Below, in pieces: positions 18,108 to 27,900 of a DNA stretch of 64,000 nt (position 1 is the stretch's first letter; each line of letters starts with the position of its first letter). The position numbers and the translations under genes were made by a program. Below the pieces are notes generated by a model, which saw only the letters and a list, made by a program, of their open reading frames with translations, made no database searches and had not been told where the DNA came from. Source of the stretch: Kapaibacterium sp044224925 (lineage in GTDB: Bacteria > Bacteroidota > Ignavibacteria > Kapaibacteriales > Kapaibacteriaceae); the NCBI GenBank assembly GCA_044224925.1, contig JBGAJM010000006.1, positions 124,001 to 188,000 on the forward strand, in the 5' to 3' direction.

Positions 18108-19108
18108 AGATCACGCTCAACTCCCCGCTTGACATGCACGTCCACCTCCGTCAGGACGAGATGCTCCGACAGGTTGCGCCACTCAGTGCCGAGCATTTTG
18201 CCGGCGGCGTTATCATGCCGAATCTCGTTCCACCGGTGAATTCCGTCGAGCGACTTCTCTGGTACACCGACGAAGTGCGATCGGCCGTTGCGCCGCATAC
18301 CTTCGAACCATACATGACGTTGTTCTTCCGCGACTACTCGGAAACAGAACTGCTGGCAGCCAAGCCGCACATGCTCGGCATCAAGCTGTATCCGGCCGGT
18401 GCCACTACGAACAGCGAGGCCGGTGTGCAGGAGATCACGGCCATGGATCACATGTATTCGATGATGCAGGAGCTCGACATTCCGTTGCTCGTGCATGGCG
18501 AGACCCATGGCTTTGTGATGGATCGCGAGCGAGAGTTCTGCGAGATCTATCGGTACCTCGCCGAACGTTATCCGCGTTTGCGTATCACGATGGAACACAT
18601 CACCACGGCCGAATCCGTGCGTCTGCTCGACGAGTTCGAGAACCTGCATGCAACGGTCACCCTGCACCACTTGGTGATCACGCTCGATGATGTGGTCGGT
18701 GGACTGATGGATCCGCATCTCTTCTGCAAGCCCATCGCAAAGCGACCGGAAGATCGGCTGGCATTGCTGGAAGCGGCTCTGAGTGCGCATCCGAAGCTCA
18801 TGCTCGGCAGTGATTCCGCACCGCATCCCATCGATCGCAAGGAATGTCAGGGCTGCGCCGCCGGCGTCTTCACCGCTCCCATCCTGTTGCCGCTGCTGGC
18901 AGAGCTGTACGATCGACATGGTGCGCTCGACAAACTGCAAGCCTTCGTGTCCAACAACGCGCAACGCATCTATCGGATCACACCTCCGCCCAAGTCCGTT
19001 GAACTCGAACGCATACCGATGACGATCCCGCAGCGGTATGGCAACGTCGTCCCGATGTGGGCCGGCAAGGAGATCTCGTGGTCGGTGGTCTCCACCTCAG
19101 TGCCGTAG
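18104..19108 (+). CDS. pyrC: Dihydroorotase, PyrC (type II) form
   Basis: Third step of pyrimidine synthesis: cyclises carbamoyl-aspartate to dihydroorotate. The chosen ATG overlaps the preceding stop (ATGA) and gives KITLNSPLDMHVHLRQDEM, with the HxH zinc ligands. Further ligands are the carboxylated Lys in GIKLYPAGATTNS, His in LLVHGETH, His in ITMEHITTAES, and Asp in GSDSAPH. At 334 residues it matches the E. coli-like class. The frame extends further upstream but only as a shadow of the HsdR_N gene. It is the last gene of the overlapping run. Confidence 0.95.
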   Translation: MKITLNSPLDMHVHLRQDEMLRQVAPLSAEHFAGGVIMPNLVPPVNSVERLLWYTDEVRSAVAPHTFEPYMTLFFRDYSETELLAAKPHMLGIKLYPAGATTNSEAGVQEITAMDHMYSMMQELDIPLLVHGETHGFVMDREREFCEIYRYLAERYPRLRITMEHITTAESVRLLDEFENLHATVTLHHLVITLDDVVGGLMDPHLFCKPIAKRPEDRLALLEAALSAHPKLMLGSDSAPHPIDRKECQGCAAGVFTAPILLPLLAELYDRHGALDKLQAFVSNNAQRIYRITPPPKSVELERIPMTIPQRYGNVVPMWAGKEISWSVVSTSVP

Positions 19109-19117
19109 CATTTACCT

Positions 19118-19166
19118 GTCACTCGTCACTCGTCACTCGTCACTCGTCACTCGTCACTTGTCACTT
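19118..19166. repeat. Seven GTCACTC/T heptads directly before a start codon
   Basis: Five copies of GTCACTC followed by two of GTCACTT run without interruption and end 3 bp before the ATG at 19170. The same heptad recurs at 57257-57297 before another gene. The array replaces any Shine-Dalgarno sequence for the downstream gene. Confidence 0.95.
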
Positions 19167-19169
19167 CCC

Positions 19170-19922
19170 ATGCTTCTCCTCCTTGCCGCCTTCCTCCTTG
19201 GCCTGATGCCGTTGCAGGCACAGCGCACGTATCACGGCTGTCCGCCCGAGGGCAATGCCAAGCAGACGCGCGCCAAGGAACTCAATGCGAAGAAGAATCG
19301 CGCTGATGATGCCGATACCACGGCCATCAATCCGAAGATCACCTTTCACGCGATGATGGCGGCCGATGCAACACCTACCACGTTTCGCGAGGGAGATGTC
19401 GGACGCATCACTGCGTATTGCGAAGAAGTGAAGATCGGTGCCATCGAGACGTGCAATTGCAAGGATACCGATCACTGGTATCGCGACACACATATCGAGC
19501 TTGTGCTCGATCCGATGGACTCGCTGGACAAGACCAAGATCCTCGTGGTCGAGGTCACGCCACGCTTTCGCGAGAAGATGCGCAAGCGCGGCATCGATTG
19601 GTCGCATCGTGCACTGCGCGATGCATTTCTTGGACGGTGGGTGACGGTGACGGGATATGCCTTCTTCGACGCAATGCATGAGGATGAATCGGCACAAAGC
19701 GGCAATGCCCATGTGTGGCGCGGAACGGCGTGGGAGCTGCATCCTGTGACGGATATCACGGTGACGAAACGTCCACCGGCGACGGCATCAACTCCACATG
19801 CAACCACAGCACCGCAGACCACCGAGGCACGTCGGTGCAAGGCCACAACGGCCTCCGGAAAACGATGTAGCCGCCGGACCACAGATCCAAGCGGCTACTG
19901 TTTTCAACATCAACGTCGATAG
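19170..19922 (+). CDS. Exported protein of unknown function with C-terminal Cys/His motif
   Basis: A 250-residue protein. The ATG at 19170 gives a clean signal peptide (MLLLLAAFLLGLMPLQAQ). The central part has EEVKIGAIETCNCKDTDHWYRDTHIELVLDP, a compact OB- or beta-sandwich-like stretch of unknown role. After a Thr/Ala/Pro linker, the last 30 residues read RRCKATTASGKRCSRRT then GYCFQHQ, a short Cys4/His-type motif also seen in DUF5763-like tails. The gene lies directly behind the heptad array and has no obvious ribosome-binding site. Function not recognised. Confidence 0.7.
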   Translation: MLLLLAAFLLGLMPLQAQRTYHGCPPEGNAKQTRAKELNAKKNRADDADTTAINPKITFHAMMAADATPTTFREGDVGRITAYCEEVKIGAIETCNCKDTDHWYRDTHIELVLDPMDSLDKTKILVVEVTPRFREKMRKRGIDWSHRALRDAFLGRWVTVTGYAFFDAMHEDESAQSGNAHVWRGTAWELHPVTDITVTKRPPATASTPHATTAPQTTEARRCKATTASGKRCSRRTTDPSGYCFQHQRR

Positions 19923-19924
19923 CG

Positions 19925-20899
19925 TTACTCTTTCTCGCCGAACATCTGCTTGATCGCTCCGAGCGATCCCATCACGCCGCTTGCTTCGTACGGCATGAAG
20001 ACCACTTTCTGTCCGTTCGCCGCCATCTCCTTCATCGCCTCGATATAGCGAATGGCCACAAGGTATTGCGCAGGATCGCCCTTGCCTTGTGCTACGGCCG
20101 ACGAGATCACCTTGATGGCCTCGGCCTCGGCTGTTGCAACGCGCACGCGTGCTTCGGCCTCGCCTTCGGCACGGAGCACTTGCGACCGCTTCTCCCCTTC
20201 CGCCTTGTTCACAGAACTCTCGCGTGAACCTTCGGACTCGAGAATGGCGCTGCGCTTGCTTGCTTCTGCTGTGAGAATGGCCGCACGACGGTCGCGCTCT
20301 GCACGCATCTGCTTCTCCATGGCCTCTTGAATATCGCGCGGCGGGATCAGGTCCTGCAGCTCCACACGATTCACCTTCACGCCCCACTTGTGCGCTGCCT
20401 CGTCGAGGATCACGCGCAGCTTGGTGTTGATCGTATCGCGCGACGTGAGCGTCTCGTCCAACGCAAGTTCTCCGATCACGTTCCGCAATGTTGTTTGCGT
20501 GAGCTTCTGAATGGCATCCGGCAGATTGGCGATCTCATACATGGCCTTCATCGGATCGACGAGCTGGAAGTACAGCAGTGCATTGATCTCGATGGCCACG
20601 TTATCGGCCGTGATCACGTTCTGACGCGGGAAGTCGTACACGCTTTCGCGCAGATCGATGCGCGGTGTACGCAAGGACACGTAGACGTGCTTTCCGGTGG
20701 GATCGGTCTTCACATAGCGCCACTCCATCGAGCGCGGTTTGTCGATGAACGGAATGATCACGGCGATCCCGCTCTCGAGCGTGCGGTGATATCGACCGAG
20801 ACGTTCGATGATCATGGTCTCGGCCTGCTGGATCACGCGAACACCCTTGACGAGGATCACGAGAACGAAGACAACAAGGACGACAAGGACGACTGGCAT
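19925..20899 (-). CDS. qmcA: SPFH/band-7 membrane protein, QmcA/stomatin-like
   Basis: Membrane scaffold of the stomatin/prohibitin family, thought to organise membrane domains and modulate proteases. The 324-residue protein has one N-terminal helix (residues 1-18), the band-7 domain with IIERLGRYHRTLESGIAVI and FPRQNVITADNVAIEINAL, then a long Ala/Glu-rich coiled coil (about 200-265). It is separated by 12 bp from the NfeD gene, its usual partner. It is the last gene of a CHASE2-FecR-NfeD-SPFH unit. Confidence 0.9.
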   Translation of the reverse strand: MPVVLVVLVVFVLVILVKGVRVIQQAETMIIERLGRYHRTLESGIAVIIPFIDKPRSMEWRYVKTDPTGKHVYVSLRTPRIDLRESVYDFPRQNVITADNVAIEINALLYFQLVDPMKAMYEIANLPDAIQKLTQTTLRNVIGELALDETLTSRDTINTKLRVILDEAAHKWGVKVNRVELQDLIPPRDIQEAMEKQMRAERDRRAAILTAEASKRSAILESEGSRESSVNKAEGEKRSQVLRAEGEAEARVRVATAEAEAIKVISSAVAQGKGDPAQYLVAIRYIEAMKEMAANGQKVVFMPYEASGVMGSLGAIKQMFGEKE

Positions 20900-20911
20900 G
20901 GAGCCTCCGAA

Positions 20912-21349
20912 TTATGAGATCTGTTCTACGATCACTGTGGTGGAATCAACGCGAACGATGCGCACCGTCGAACCGGCAAGGATGGGAGCGCCATGGACGG
21001 ACATGGCACGCCAGTTATCTCCGTCGATCTGAACACGACCGGCTTCAGGCGCTTGCGGGATGGCATCCGTTACCCGTCCCATCCGTCCGGTAAGCGCATC
21101 CACATTCGTCCGCGTATGTTTGGACCCACGCAGCACCGTCCGTCGAAGGATCGGTCGGAGGGTGACGAAGGAGGCAAGGCAGACCACGACGAAGACGATC
21201 ACCTGGATGGTGAGCGAGGCACCGAGCCAAGCGGCGAGACCAGCGGCAAGACTTGCCACACCGAAGTTCGCCAGCACGAAGCCGGGCGTGATCACTTCAA
21301 GAATGAAGAGCACGATGGCCGCGATCAGCCAGAGTTGCACGTCGGTCAT
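20912..21349 (-). CDS. NfeD-family membrane protein
   Basis: A 145-residue protein with two or three hydrophobic helices (about residues 5-70) and a C-terminal OB-fold domain (about 85-143: DALTGRMGRVTDAIPQAPEAG, then VQIDGDNWRAMS). This is the short NfeD1b type that pairs with SPFH proteins. Its start overlaps the FecR stop by 4 bp, and it precedes the SPFH gene by 12 bp, so the pair is co-translated. Confidence 0.88.
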   Translation of the reverse strand: MTDVQLWLIAAIVLFILEVITPGFVLANFGVASLAAGLAAWLGASLTIQVIVFVVVCLASFVTLRPILRRTVLRGSKHTRTNVDALTGRMGRVTDAIPQAPEAGRVQIDGDNWRAMSVHGAPILAGSTVRIVRVDSTTVIVEQIS

Positions 21350-22371
21350 TGATATACCTCGTAAGCTTCTGCATTGAGATCATGACGTCGCAGGAACTCT
21401 GCGAACATACGCTTGTAGTTCTGTACGGACGGACTGGCGGCGATCGCATCGGCGAAGGCCACGTAGGCATCGTAGATGAGTCCTTGGTCTTCGTAGACCG
21501 TTGCCATGATGAGTGAACTCACGCTCGACTCCGGATCGATGAGATCGGATTCCACCTCGTTGAGCACGGCCTCGGTTGCCTGACGTTCAGCACCTGCTAG
21601 ACGGAACAACCCGTAGTCGTCGGAATGGAAGCTCTTGTCGGATGCACGCTCCACATGCCACTGATGCAGTTGCCCTTCCGCCATGCCACCCTGCCGAAGA
21701 TCGACCACCATGAAGGTGTCGGTCGTGGTGCGCTCGAACACCGTCTTCTCGTCGCGACCGATGATGCGCACGCGATATTCGGTTGTCTTCGGATCGCGAT
21801 GCCAGGAGAAGCGAACCGTGTCGCGCAACAGTCGCGTCGTCCGCGGCATCACCACCATGATCGTCGCACTGGACGATACGTTGCCATAGGCCACCACGGC
21901 AAGTCGCTGTGCATCTCCCAATCCTCCAACGGCATTGGCAAGCGTATCCATCACGCTCACCTCGTCGCCCGCTGCGCGCTCCACGGCACCGGTCACGCGC
22001 ATGTTGGCCCGATGCTTGTCCTGGAAGGCGATGGGCTCCTTGGTTTCCGTGAGCTCGTTCACCACATACGAGGCGAACTTCGAGTTCACACTGCCGCTTT
22101 TCTTGGTGGCCATCTTGTCGAGGTCGCGTACACCATAGGAGCCGGGTTTGCGGAGCTCAAGGGTACGTCCGTTGGTGTGGACCAATCCCACATAGCCGTC
22201 ATTACCGACCGTGATCTTATCCGTTAACGCAAGCACGGTTCCGATCGCAAGCTTCGCACCGCGCGTTGACGATACGGTGCCACGCACAGCGATCACCTTC
22301 ACGGAATTCTCGGCAAGGGCGGAGAAGGTGGAAAGGAGTCCCACAAGCACAAGAAGAAGAGTGGTTCTCAT
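21346..22371 (-). CDS. FecR-domain periplasmic protein
   Basis: A 341-residue exported protein. A signal peptide (TTLLLVLVGLLSTFSALA) is followed by a FecR-like domain at about residues 22-90: VKVIAVRGTVSSTRGAKL, VLALTDKITVGNDGYVGL and RTLELRKPGSYGV. The middle carries a fibronectin-like WHRDPKTTEYRVRIIG segment, and the C-terminal 70 residues look like TPR helices (YDAYVAFADAIAAS). FecR-like domains of this exported type are often paired with CHASE2 proteins, as here: the two genes overlap by 4 bp. No sigma factor or anti-sigma helix is present, so it is not a FecR/FecI regulator. Confidence 0.78.
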   Translation of the reverse strand: MRTTLLLVLVGLLSTFSALAENSVKVIAVRGTVSSTRGAKLAIGTVLALTDKITVGNDGYVGLVHTNGRTLELRKPGSYGVRDLDKMATKKSGSVNSKFASYVVNELTETKEPIAFQDKHRANMRVTGAVERAAGDEVSVMDTLANAVGGLGDAQRLAVVAYGNVSSSATIMVVMPRTTRLLRDTVRFSWHRDPKTTEYRVRIIGRDEKTVFERTTTDTFMVVDLRQGGMAEGQLHQWHVERASDKSFHSDDYGLFRLAGAERQATEAVLNEVESDLIDPESSVSSLIMATVYEDQGLIYDAYVAFADAIAASPSVQNYKRMFAEFLRRHDLNAEAYEVYQ

Positions 22372-23621
22372 GTTGACCTTTGTTTCGTTGAAAATCGCCG
22401 TTTGAGATTGTCACGAGCGCTCAGGAAGAGCTTCTTGATCGAATCGCGATAGAGATCGTGGACCGTACCGACGAGGGCCACACCGAAGAGCGATGGAGTG
22501 AGATAGAGTTTGTAGTTGTAGGTGGCAAAGACCGTTACCAACAGATAGAAGATCAGGATCGACTGCCCCACTTGCAGAACCAGAGCGATGGTGTCGTACC
22601 AGTTCTCAATATGCGTGAACACGAACGAGAAGACCATCACATTCAGGATGAGCAAGAGCATACCGATGGTGATCCCTGTGGAGACGCTCATCTTGTTGAT
22701 GTAATCACCGCGCAGGATCATGGAGAGCACGTTGGCATGCACGACGATGCCGTACATGTCGGGATAGCTCCGACCCACGTACTGCGGATTCAGCGGAGTG
22801 AAGAACGCATCTTCGAGAGAGCGCTCTGCGAATGTTGGACCGAGATATCCCATGAGAACGATCTTGCCGCGAAGGAAGGAGAGATCTGCCGTGCTGTCGA
22901 TGGCAAGATCTGCATCTACGGAGTAGAACGACGAAAGATTCCCGCGGTAGTTCACCACTTCGGTCTCGTTCTTGCGATCAAGCGCCACACGATGGGCGCG
23001 GTCATCGACCATGCTGGCGATCACGAGTGGGAACGACTCCTCCGTGCCGCCTTGATACCGTTCCGCGAACGTCACTTCCCGACAGGTCATGAATGCCTCT
23101 TGTTGGTCGACCACCAGATTCGCAAATCCGTGACGGGCCGCCGACGCGAACATCGGCGCACTGAGTTCGAGCGTATCGAACACCTGCTCCGCACGGTCCT
23201 CGTCGTGTTCCTCGTCTGTTTTGTAGGATACTTTGCTGACGAGCACCACGTTCCCTGCCTGACGGAAGGCGTCGGCCAGGAGTGAGTCGCCCGTGGGGTC
23301 CTTGGGTGCGCGGAAGAAGGCGTCGATGCCGATGGCGCGCGGTTGATGACGCGAGATGTTGCGCACTTCCTGCGCGATCTCCTCGCGCGAGAGTCGACCG
23401 ATATTGACGATCACGATGGAGGAATCGAAGAAGGCATGCGAGTCGTCCCGGAATTCGGTGAAGACCATGTCCGTGAGGTCGAGATCGCCCAATGCCTGCG
23501 CCACAGGACTCAGGAACGTGAAGTTCTTCGGAAGGACGAAGAGCATTCCCACGGCCACGCAAACCCCTAATGTGACCATGAGGTCGTCGAACGTGAACAG
23601 TCGGCGCCATAACGGTTTCAT
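22368..23621 (-). CDS. CHASE2-domain membrane sensor without output domain
   Basis: About 417 residues from the ATG at 23621 (MKPLWRRLFTF). An N-terminal helix anchors an extracytoplasmic CHASE2 domain (about 45-320) with signatures ITRHQPRAIGIDAFF-like 'ISRHQPRAIGIDAFF' and LRGKIVLMGYLGPT, followed by three closely spaced helices (about 325-400). In many bacteria CHASE2 is fused to adenylate cyclase or kinase domains; here nothing follows the helices except a short basic tail. It is first in the unit with FecR, NfeD and SPFH genes, which suggests envelope sensing. Confidence 0.82.
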   Translation of the reverse strand: MKPLWRRLFTFDDLMVTLGVCVAVGMLFVLPKNFTFLSPVAQALGDLDLTDMVFTEFRDDSHAFFDSSIVIVNIGRLSREEIAQEVRNISRHQPRAIGIDAFFRAPKDPTGDSLLADAFRQAGNVVLVSKVSYKTDEEHDEDRAEQVFDTLELSAPMFASAARHGFANLVVDQQEAFMTCREVTFAERYQGGTEESFPLVIASMVDDRAHRVALDRKNETEVVNYRGNLSSFYSVDADLAIDSTADLSFLRGKIVLMGYLGPTFAERSLEDAFFTPLNPQYVGRSYPDMYGIVVHANVLSMILRGDYINKMSVSTGITIGMLLLILNVMVFSFVFTHIENWYDTIALVLQVGQSILIFYLLVTVFATYNYKLYLTPSLFGVALVGTVHDLYRDSIKKLFLSARDNLKRRFSTKQRST

Positions 23622-23709
23622 ACGGTCCCTCGGTGTGACCACGAAAATGCCACAAGGAAGTGTGACCAGCAACCATTCCTTCTAGGAGAAGGCGCGTATA
23701 TTGTCGCCT

Positions 23710-24984
23710 ATGACTTCTTCGCGTTCGATCTTCTCCCCCGTCGTCACCCACCTCTCGAACGGCATTGCCGTTGTCTGCGACGTTGTCCCATCCGTCGAAT
23801 CCTGTGCCGTTGGCATCTGGATCAGCGCCGGAACGCGCGACGAACGTCGCCACGAAGCAGGGGTGGCCCATTTCGTCGAGCACACGTCGTTCCGGGCCAC
23901 GGCCAACCGGACCACACAGCGCATTGCGCGCGAGTTCGAGAACGTCGGCGCTTATGCCAACGCCTACACCACCAAGGAAGAGACGTGCTACTATGTGCGC
24001 ACCCTGAGCAAGCACTTACCGCAAGTGTTCCGAACACTGGCCGATGTGGTCTTGCATCCGCTGTTCAAGGACCGCGATGTCGAGAAGGAACGCACCATCA
24101 TTGCCGAAGAGATCAAGTCATACGAGGACGAACCCGAAGAACTGATCTTCGACGTGGGTGAACAGCAACAGTTCGGCAAGCACGTGTTGGGTGTGCCCAT
24201 CGTGGGCTCGCTGGAATCGGTGGCAAAGATCACGGCCGACGATGTACGGTCGTTCCATCGCAAGCACTATCATGCCGGCGCCATCACCATCTGTGTGTCG
24301 GGCAACGTCGACCCCGAAGCGTTCACCGCCCTCGTCGTCCAACTGTTCGGCGGCGTGCAGCGCAATGCGTCGCGCTACAAGCGCACGACGCCTCCGCACG
24401 TGGCCCCGTCGGCCATGACGATCCATCGCAGCACGCAACAGGCGCATGCATTGTGGCATGTGCGCACGCACGGACATCAGGCGGCGGACCGATGGGCGTT
24501 GCAGATCTTGAACGTGATCCTTGGCGACGGAATGACGTCACGTCTGAACGTACGACTCCGCGAATCGAAAGGCCTTGCCTATTCCGTGTACTCGCAGTTG
24601 CAGCTCTTCGCCGACTGCGGAGTGTTCGCCATTTACTTGGGCGTGGAAGAAGGAAAGCTCCGCAAGGCGCAGGACATGGTGGGTCGCGAACTCCGCGCCC
24701 TCTGCGATGCCGGCGTGAAGAAGGCCGAGCTTGCACGTGCCAAGGAACAATTGCGGGCAAGCAAGATCATGTCGCTCGAGTCCCTCACGCAACGCATGAC
24801 GATGTTGGGCAAGGGCATGCTCGAAGACGGCGAACCCGAAGATCCGTACAAGGTGCTCTCCTTTATCGATGCCGTGCAATTGGACGAGTTGAATCGCGTG
24901 GCGGCCTCGATCTGCGCGCCCGACCTGTGGAGCACCTGCACCATCATGCCCACGAATGCCGACGCCGATGCAGTTCACCTCTGA
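23710..24984 (+). CDS. M16-family zinc peptidase
   Basis: A 424-residue processing-protease-like enzyme. The inverted zinc motif HFVEH is in GVAHFVEHTSFRAT, and the distal Glu ligand is about 75 residues later in IIAEEIKSYEDEPEE. The C-terminal half carries the typical Arg/Tyr pair region GLAYSVYSQLQ. The ATG at 23710 is preferred over an upstream TTG. No signal peptide is evident, so it is probably cytoplasmic. Its 3' end overlaps the helicase-nuclease gene by 29 bp, implying coupling though no functional link is obvious. Confidence 0.92.
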   Translation: MTSSRSIFSPVVTHLSNGIAVVCDVVPSVESCAVGIWISAGTRDERRHEAGVAHFVEHTSFRATANRTTQRIAREFENVGAYANAYTTKEETCYYVRTLSKHLPQVFRTLADVVLHPLFKDRDVEKERTIIAEEIKSYEDEPEELIFDVGEQQQFGKHVLGVPIVGSLESVAKITADDVRSFHRKHYHAGAITICVSGNVDPEAFTALVVQLFGGVQRNASRYKRTTPPHVAPSAMTIHRSTQQAHALWHVRTHGHQAADRWALQILNVILGDGMTSRLNVRLRESKGLAYSVYSQLQLFADCGVFAIYLGVEEGKLRKAQDMVGRELRALCDAGVKKAELARAKEQLRASKIMSLESLTQRMTMLGKGMLEDGEPEDPYKVLSFIDAVQLDELNRVAASICAPDLWSTCTIMPTNADADAVHL

Positions 24985-27900
24985 GCAACAGGCAGCGCTC
25001 GCACTGGACCGACATCTGGCGGTGACGGCGAATGCCGGGTCCGGCAAGACCAGCGTGCTCACCGAACGCTACATCCGCATCCTCCTCGACAAGAAGACCG
25101 AATTGCGCAACGTGGTGGCCATCACCTTTACCACGAAGGCCGCCGCCGAGATGCGACGCAAGATCCGCGAAGAGTTGGTGCGGAGGAAGCAGGCAACGGT
25201 GAATGGCGGCGAGGCGGCACGGCTATCCGACCTCATCCGATCGATCGGCGCTGCACGCATCAGCACCATCCATGCGTTCTGTTCATCGCTGTTGCGCACG
25301 TATGCCGACGAGGCCGGTATCGATACCGATGTGCGCGACGTGAGTGAACGCGAAGCCGCCATGCTCATGCGCGATGCGGTGACGAAGGCCATCCGCTCCT
25401 GGCTGCACGATAATCCGCACCGCCGGGACCAAGCACTGCAGCTCTTCGATGAACTGTCGATCACGGCGGTGGAAGAGATCGTCCAACGCCTCACATCAAC
25501 AACAGAACGTCGCTTCACGCTGCGCGCCTGGTTCGACAGCGCGGCCAACACGGAAGAATTGGCCGCACGGCAAGTGGACATCATCCGATCGATGATCGCC
25601 CGCTACACACTGGACTGCGTGGACGTTGTGGCATCGCTGGCCGACCACTCGTTGCGAGACGTGGCCGATGTCAAGGCACAGACGTATCGCACTGCCATCA
25701 CCCACCTTCGTACCCAGCTTGCATCCTTCCCGCCCGAACTGGTGTGTTCGCACGTTGACGCTGTCTGCGACGTGCTGAAGACGGCCTATCGGTCCGATGG
25801 ACATCCGTTGAAGCGGTCAGCGTGGACGCAGCATCTCGACGTGCTCCCTGCTCGCGTTTCCATCAAACAACTCAAGAAGTTCGCATCCTTTGCCATCGAC
25901 CAGTCCGACGATCGACAACTCCGCTTTGCCCGCACGTTGCTCGAAATGTCGGAACAGGCGGCCACCCTGTATGAGGCGGCGAAACGGGAGCGAGGCGGCA
26001 TGGACTTCGACGACATGATGGTGCGCACGCGCGATCTGCTGTTGAAGCCGCATATCTGTGCCGACGTGCGGAAGAACATGCACTATCTGATGATCGACGA
26101 GTTTCAGGACACGAATCCGTTGCAGTACGAAGTAGTGCGGCTTCTTGTCCCGGACCTCGATCCGACACGCGTCGACGAACACGTACCCAACCTGTTCATC
26201 GTTGGCGACGCCAAACAGAGCATCTATGGTTTTCGCGATGCCGATGTGCGACTCTTCAATGTTGCCTGCACCGAGATCGACATTGCGAATGCACGCAGAG
26301 GTCTTCCCTCGGGCAGGATCACGCTCCGTCATTCGTTTCGTATGGCGCCACGCCTTGCAACAGCGGTCAACCGTATCTGCGAGGCCTGCTTCACGCAACG
26401 CTCCGACTACGACGTGCGCTATGAACCGCTTGTGGCAGGACGTGATGTGGGCGACGCTGTGAACCTTGGCACCATGCACATGCTGTTCACCGATCGCACC
26501 GAATCGAAGCATGCGGGTGAGGCCTTGCATATCAGCAACATGATCTGCAACATCATCAACGGAGCGGTCGACCATATCGATGCACGACCTGGTGACATCG
26601 CCATCCTCACTCGAACGTCAACGTTCTTCGACGAGCTCGGCACTGCACTCCGCGCGGCCGGTGTTCCGTTCCAGGTCCACGGCGGACGCTCCTTCTTCTC
26701 CCGTCCGGAAGTGGCCGACATCCGCGCGTTGCTCACCTTCTCCACCGATCCAACCGACGACCGTGCCCTTGCCACCATCCTTCGCTCACCCCTCTGTGGG
26801 TGGTCCGATGCCGAGATCCTGCGCGCCATGCAGGCCTCGACCGGTTCGCTGTGGACGGGCGTTGCAGCGGGACGCACGCGTTCATTGCTCGAGCGTTGCA
26901 TCGATGATGTTCATGTGCTGCAACCCACAGATTTCATTCGACGTGCACTCGAAGAGGCACAATGGTATGCCAATGTTGCCACCGATCCGCGTCGAGACCA
27001 GATCGTGACCAACGTCGAGAAGGTGCTCGACATTCTTCGCGATGAACGTGGTCGCGGCATGCCCACGTTGCGCGATATGATCGCTGCCATCTCGGTGCCG
27101 CCATCACGCGATCGAGAGGCGGAAGGAGCCTTCGATGCCGATGCATCGGCGGTGCAGATCATGACGCTGCATGCGGCCAAGGGACTGGAGTTTCCCGTGG
27201 TGATCCTTGCAGGGATCAACAATGGCGACGGTCGAAAAGCGCCGGAGTTGTGGACAGACCAACTTGGCATGTCGCTCTCGCTTCCGAAGTACGACTTCGA
27301 GCCGACATCACCATTGAAGGCCGTCGCACGGCCGGTGCATTCCGTCCATGTGATGAACACGCTCGTCAATGACGAGAAGGACAGCGCCGAAGACAAACGA
27401 CTTCTCTATGTGGGACTCACGCGCGCAAAGGATCACTGCATCGTCAGTTTTCCATACACGCGGACAAAGGACGGCATTGGCGCATCGAACGGCATTGGCG
27501 AGCTGTTGATGGACATGCTCACCGACAACGGTGTGAGTCTCGCACAGGAACTGCCAACGCAGACCATCATGGGCTCGATCGTTCCGTGGCATGATGACGG
27601 CGTGCCGCGAACGGTGCACGTCGAGCCTCCGACACACGACCATGTGATCGCACTCGACGAACGACTGCATGAGCGACCACGCGTCGACATCATCTACGTC
27701 ACCGACCTGCTCGATCAGCGCGCACTTGAAGATCATGCATCGGACAGTGCGGACGCGGATCGCGGAACAACCTTTGGTACGACCGTCCATGCATTCCTGC
27801 AACGAACGTTGCCTCGAAGTGCAGCCCAGCTTGACGTCGACGAAACGTTTCGGATGCTGCGTGCGGATCCGTTGTTGCAGGTGGACCTCGGAGCACATGC

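Noticed and set aside
19118..19166. Heptad arrays considered as a degenerate CRISPR.
   Set aside because: 7-bp units without spacers and no cas genes; they are simple tandem repeats.
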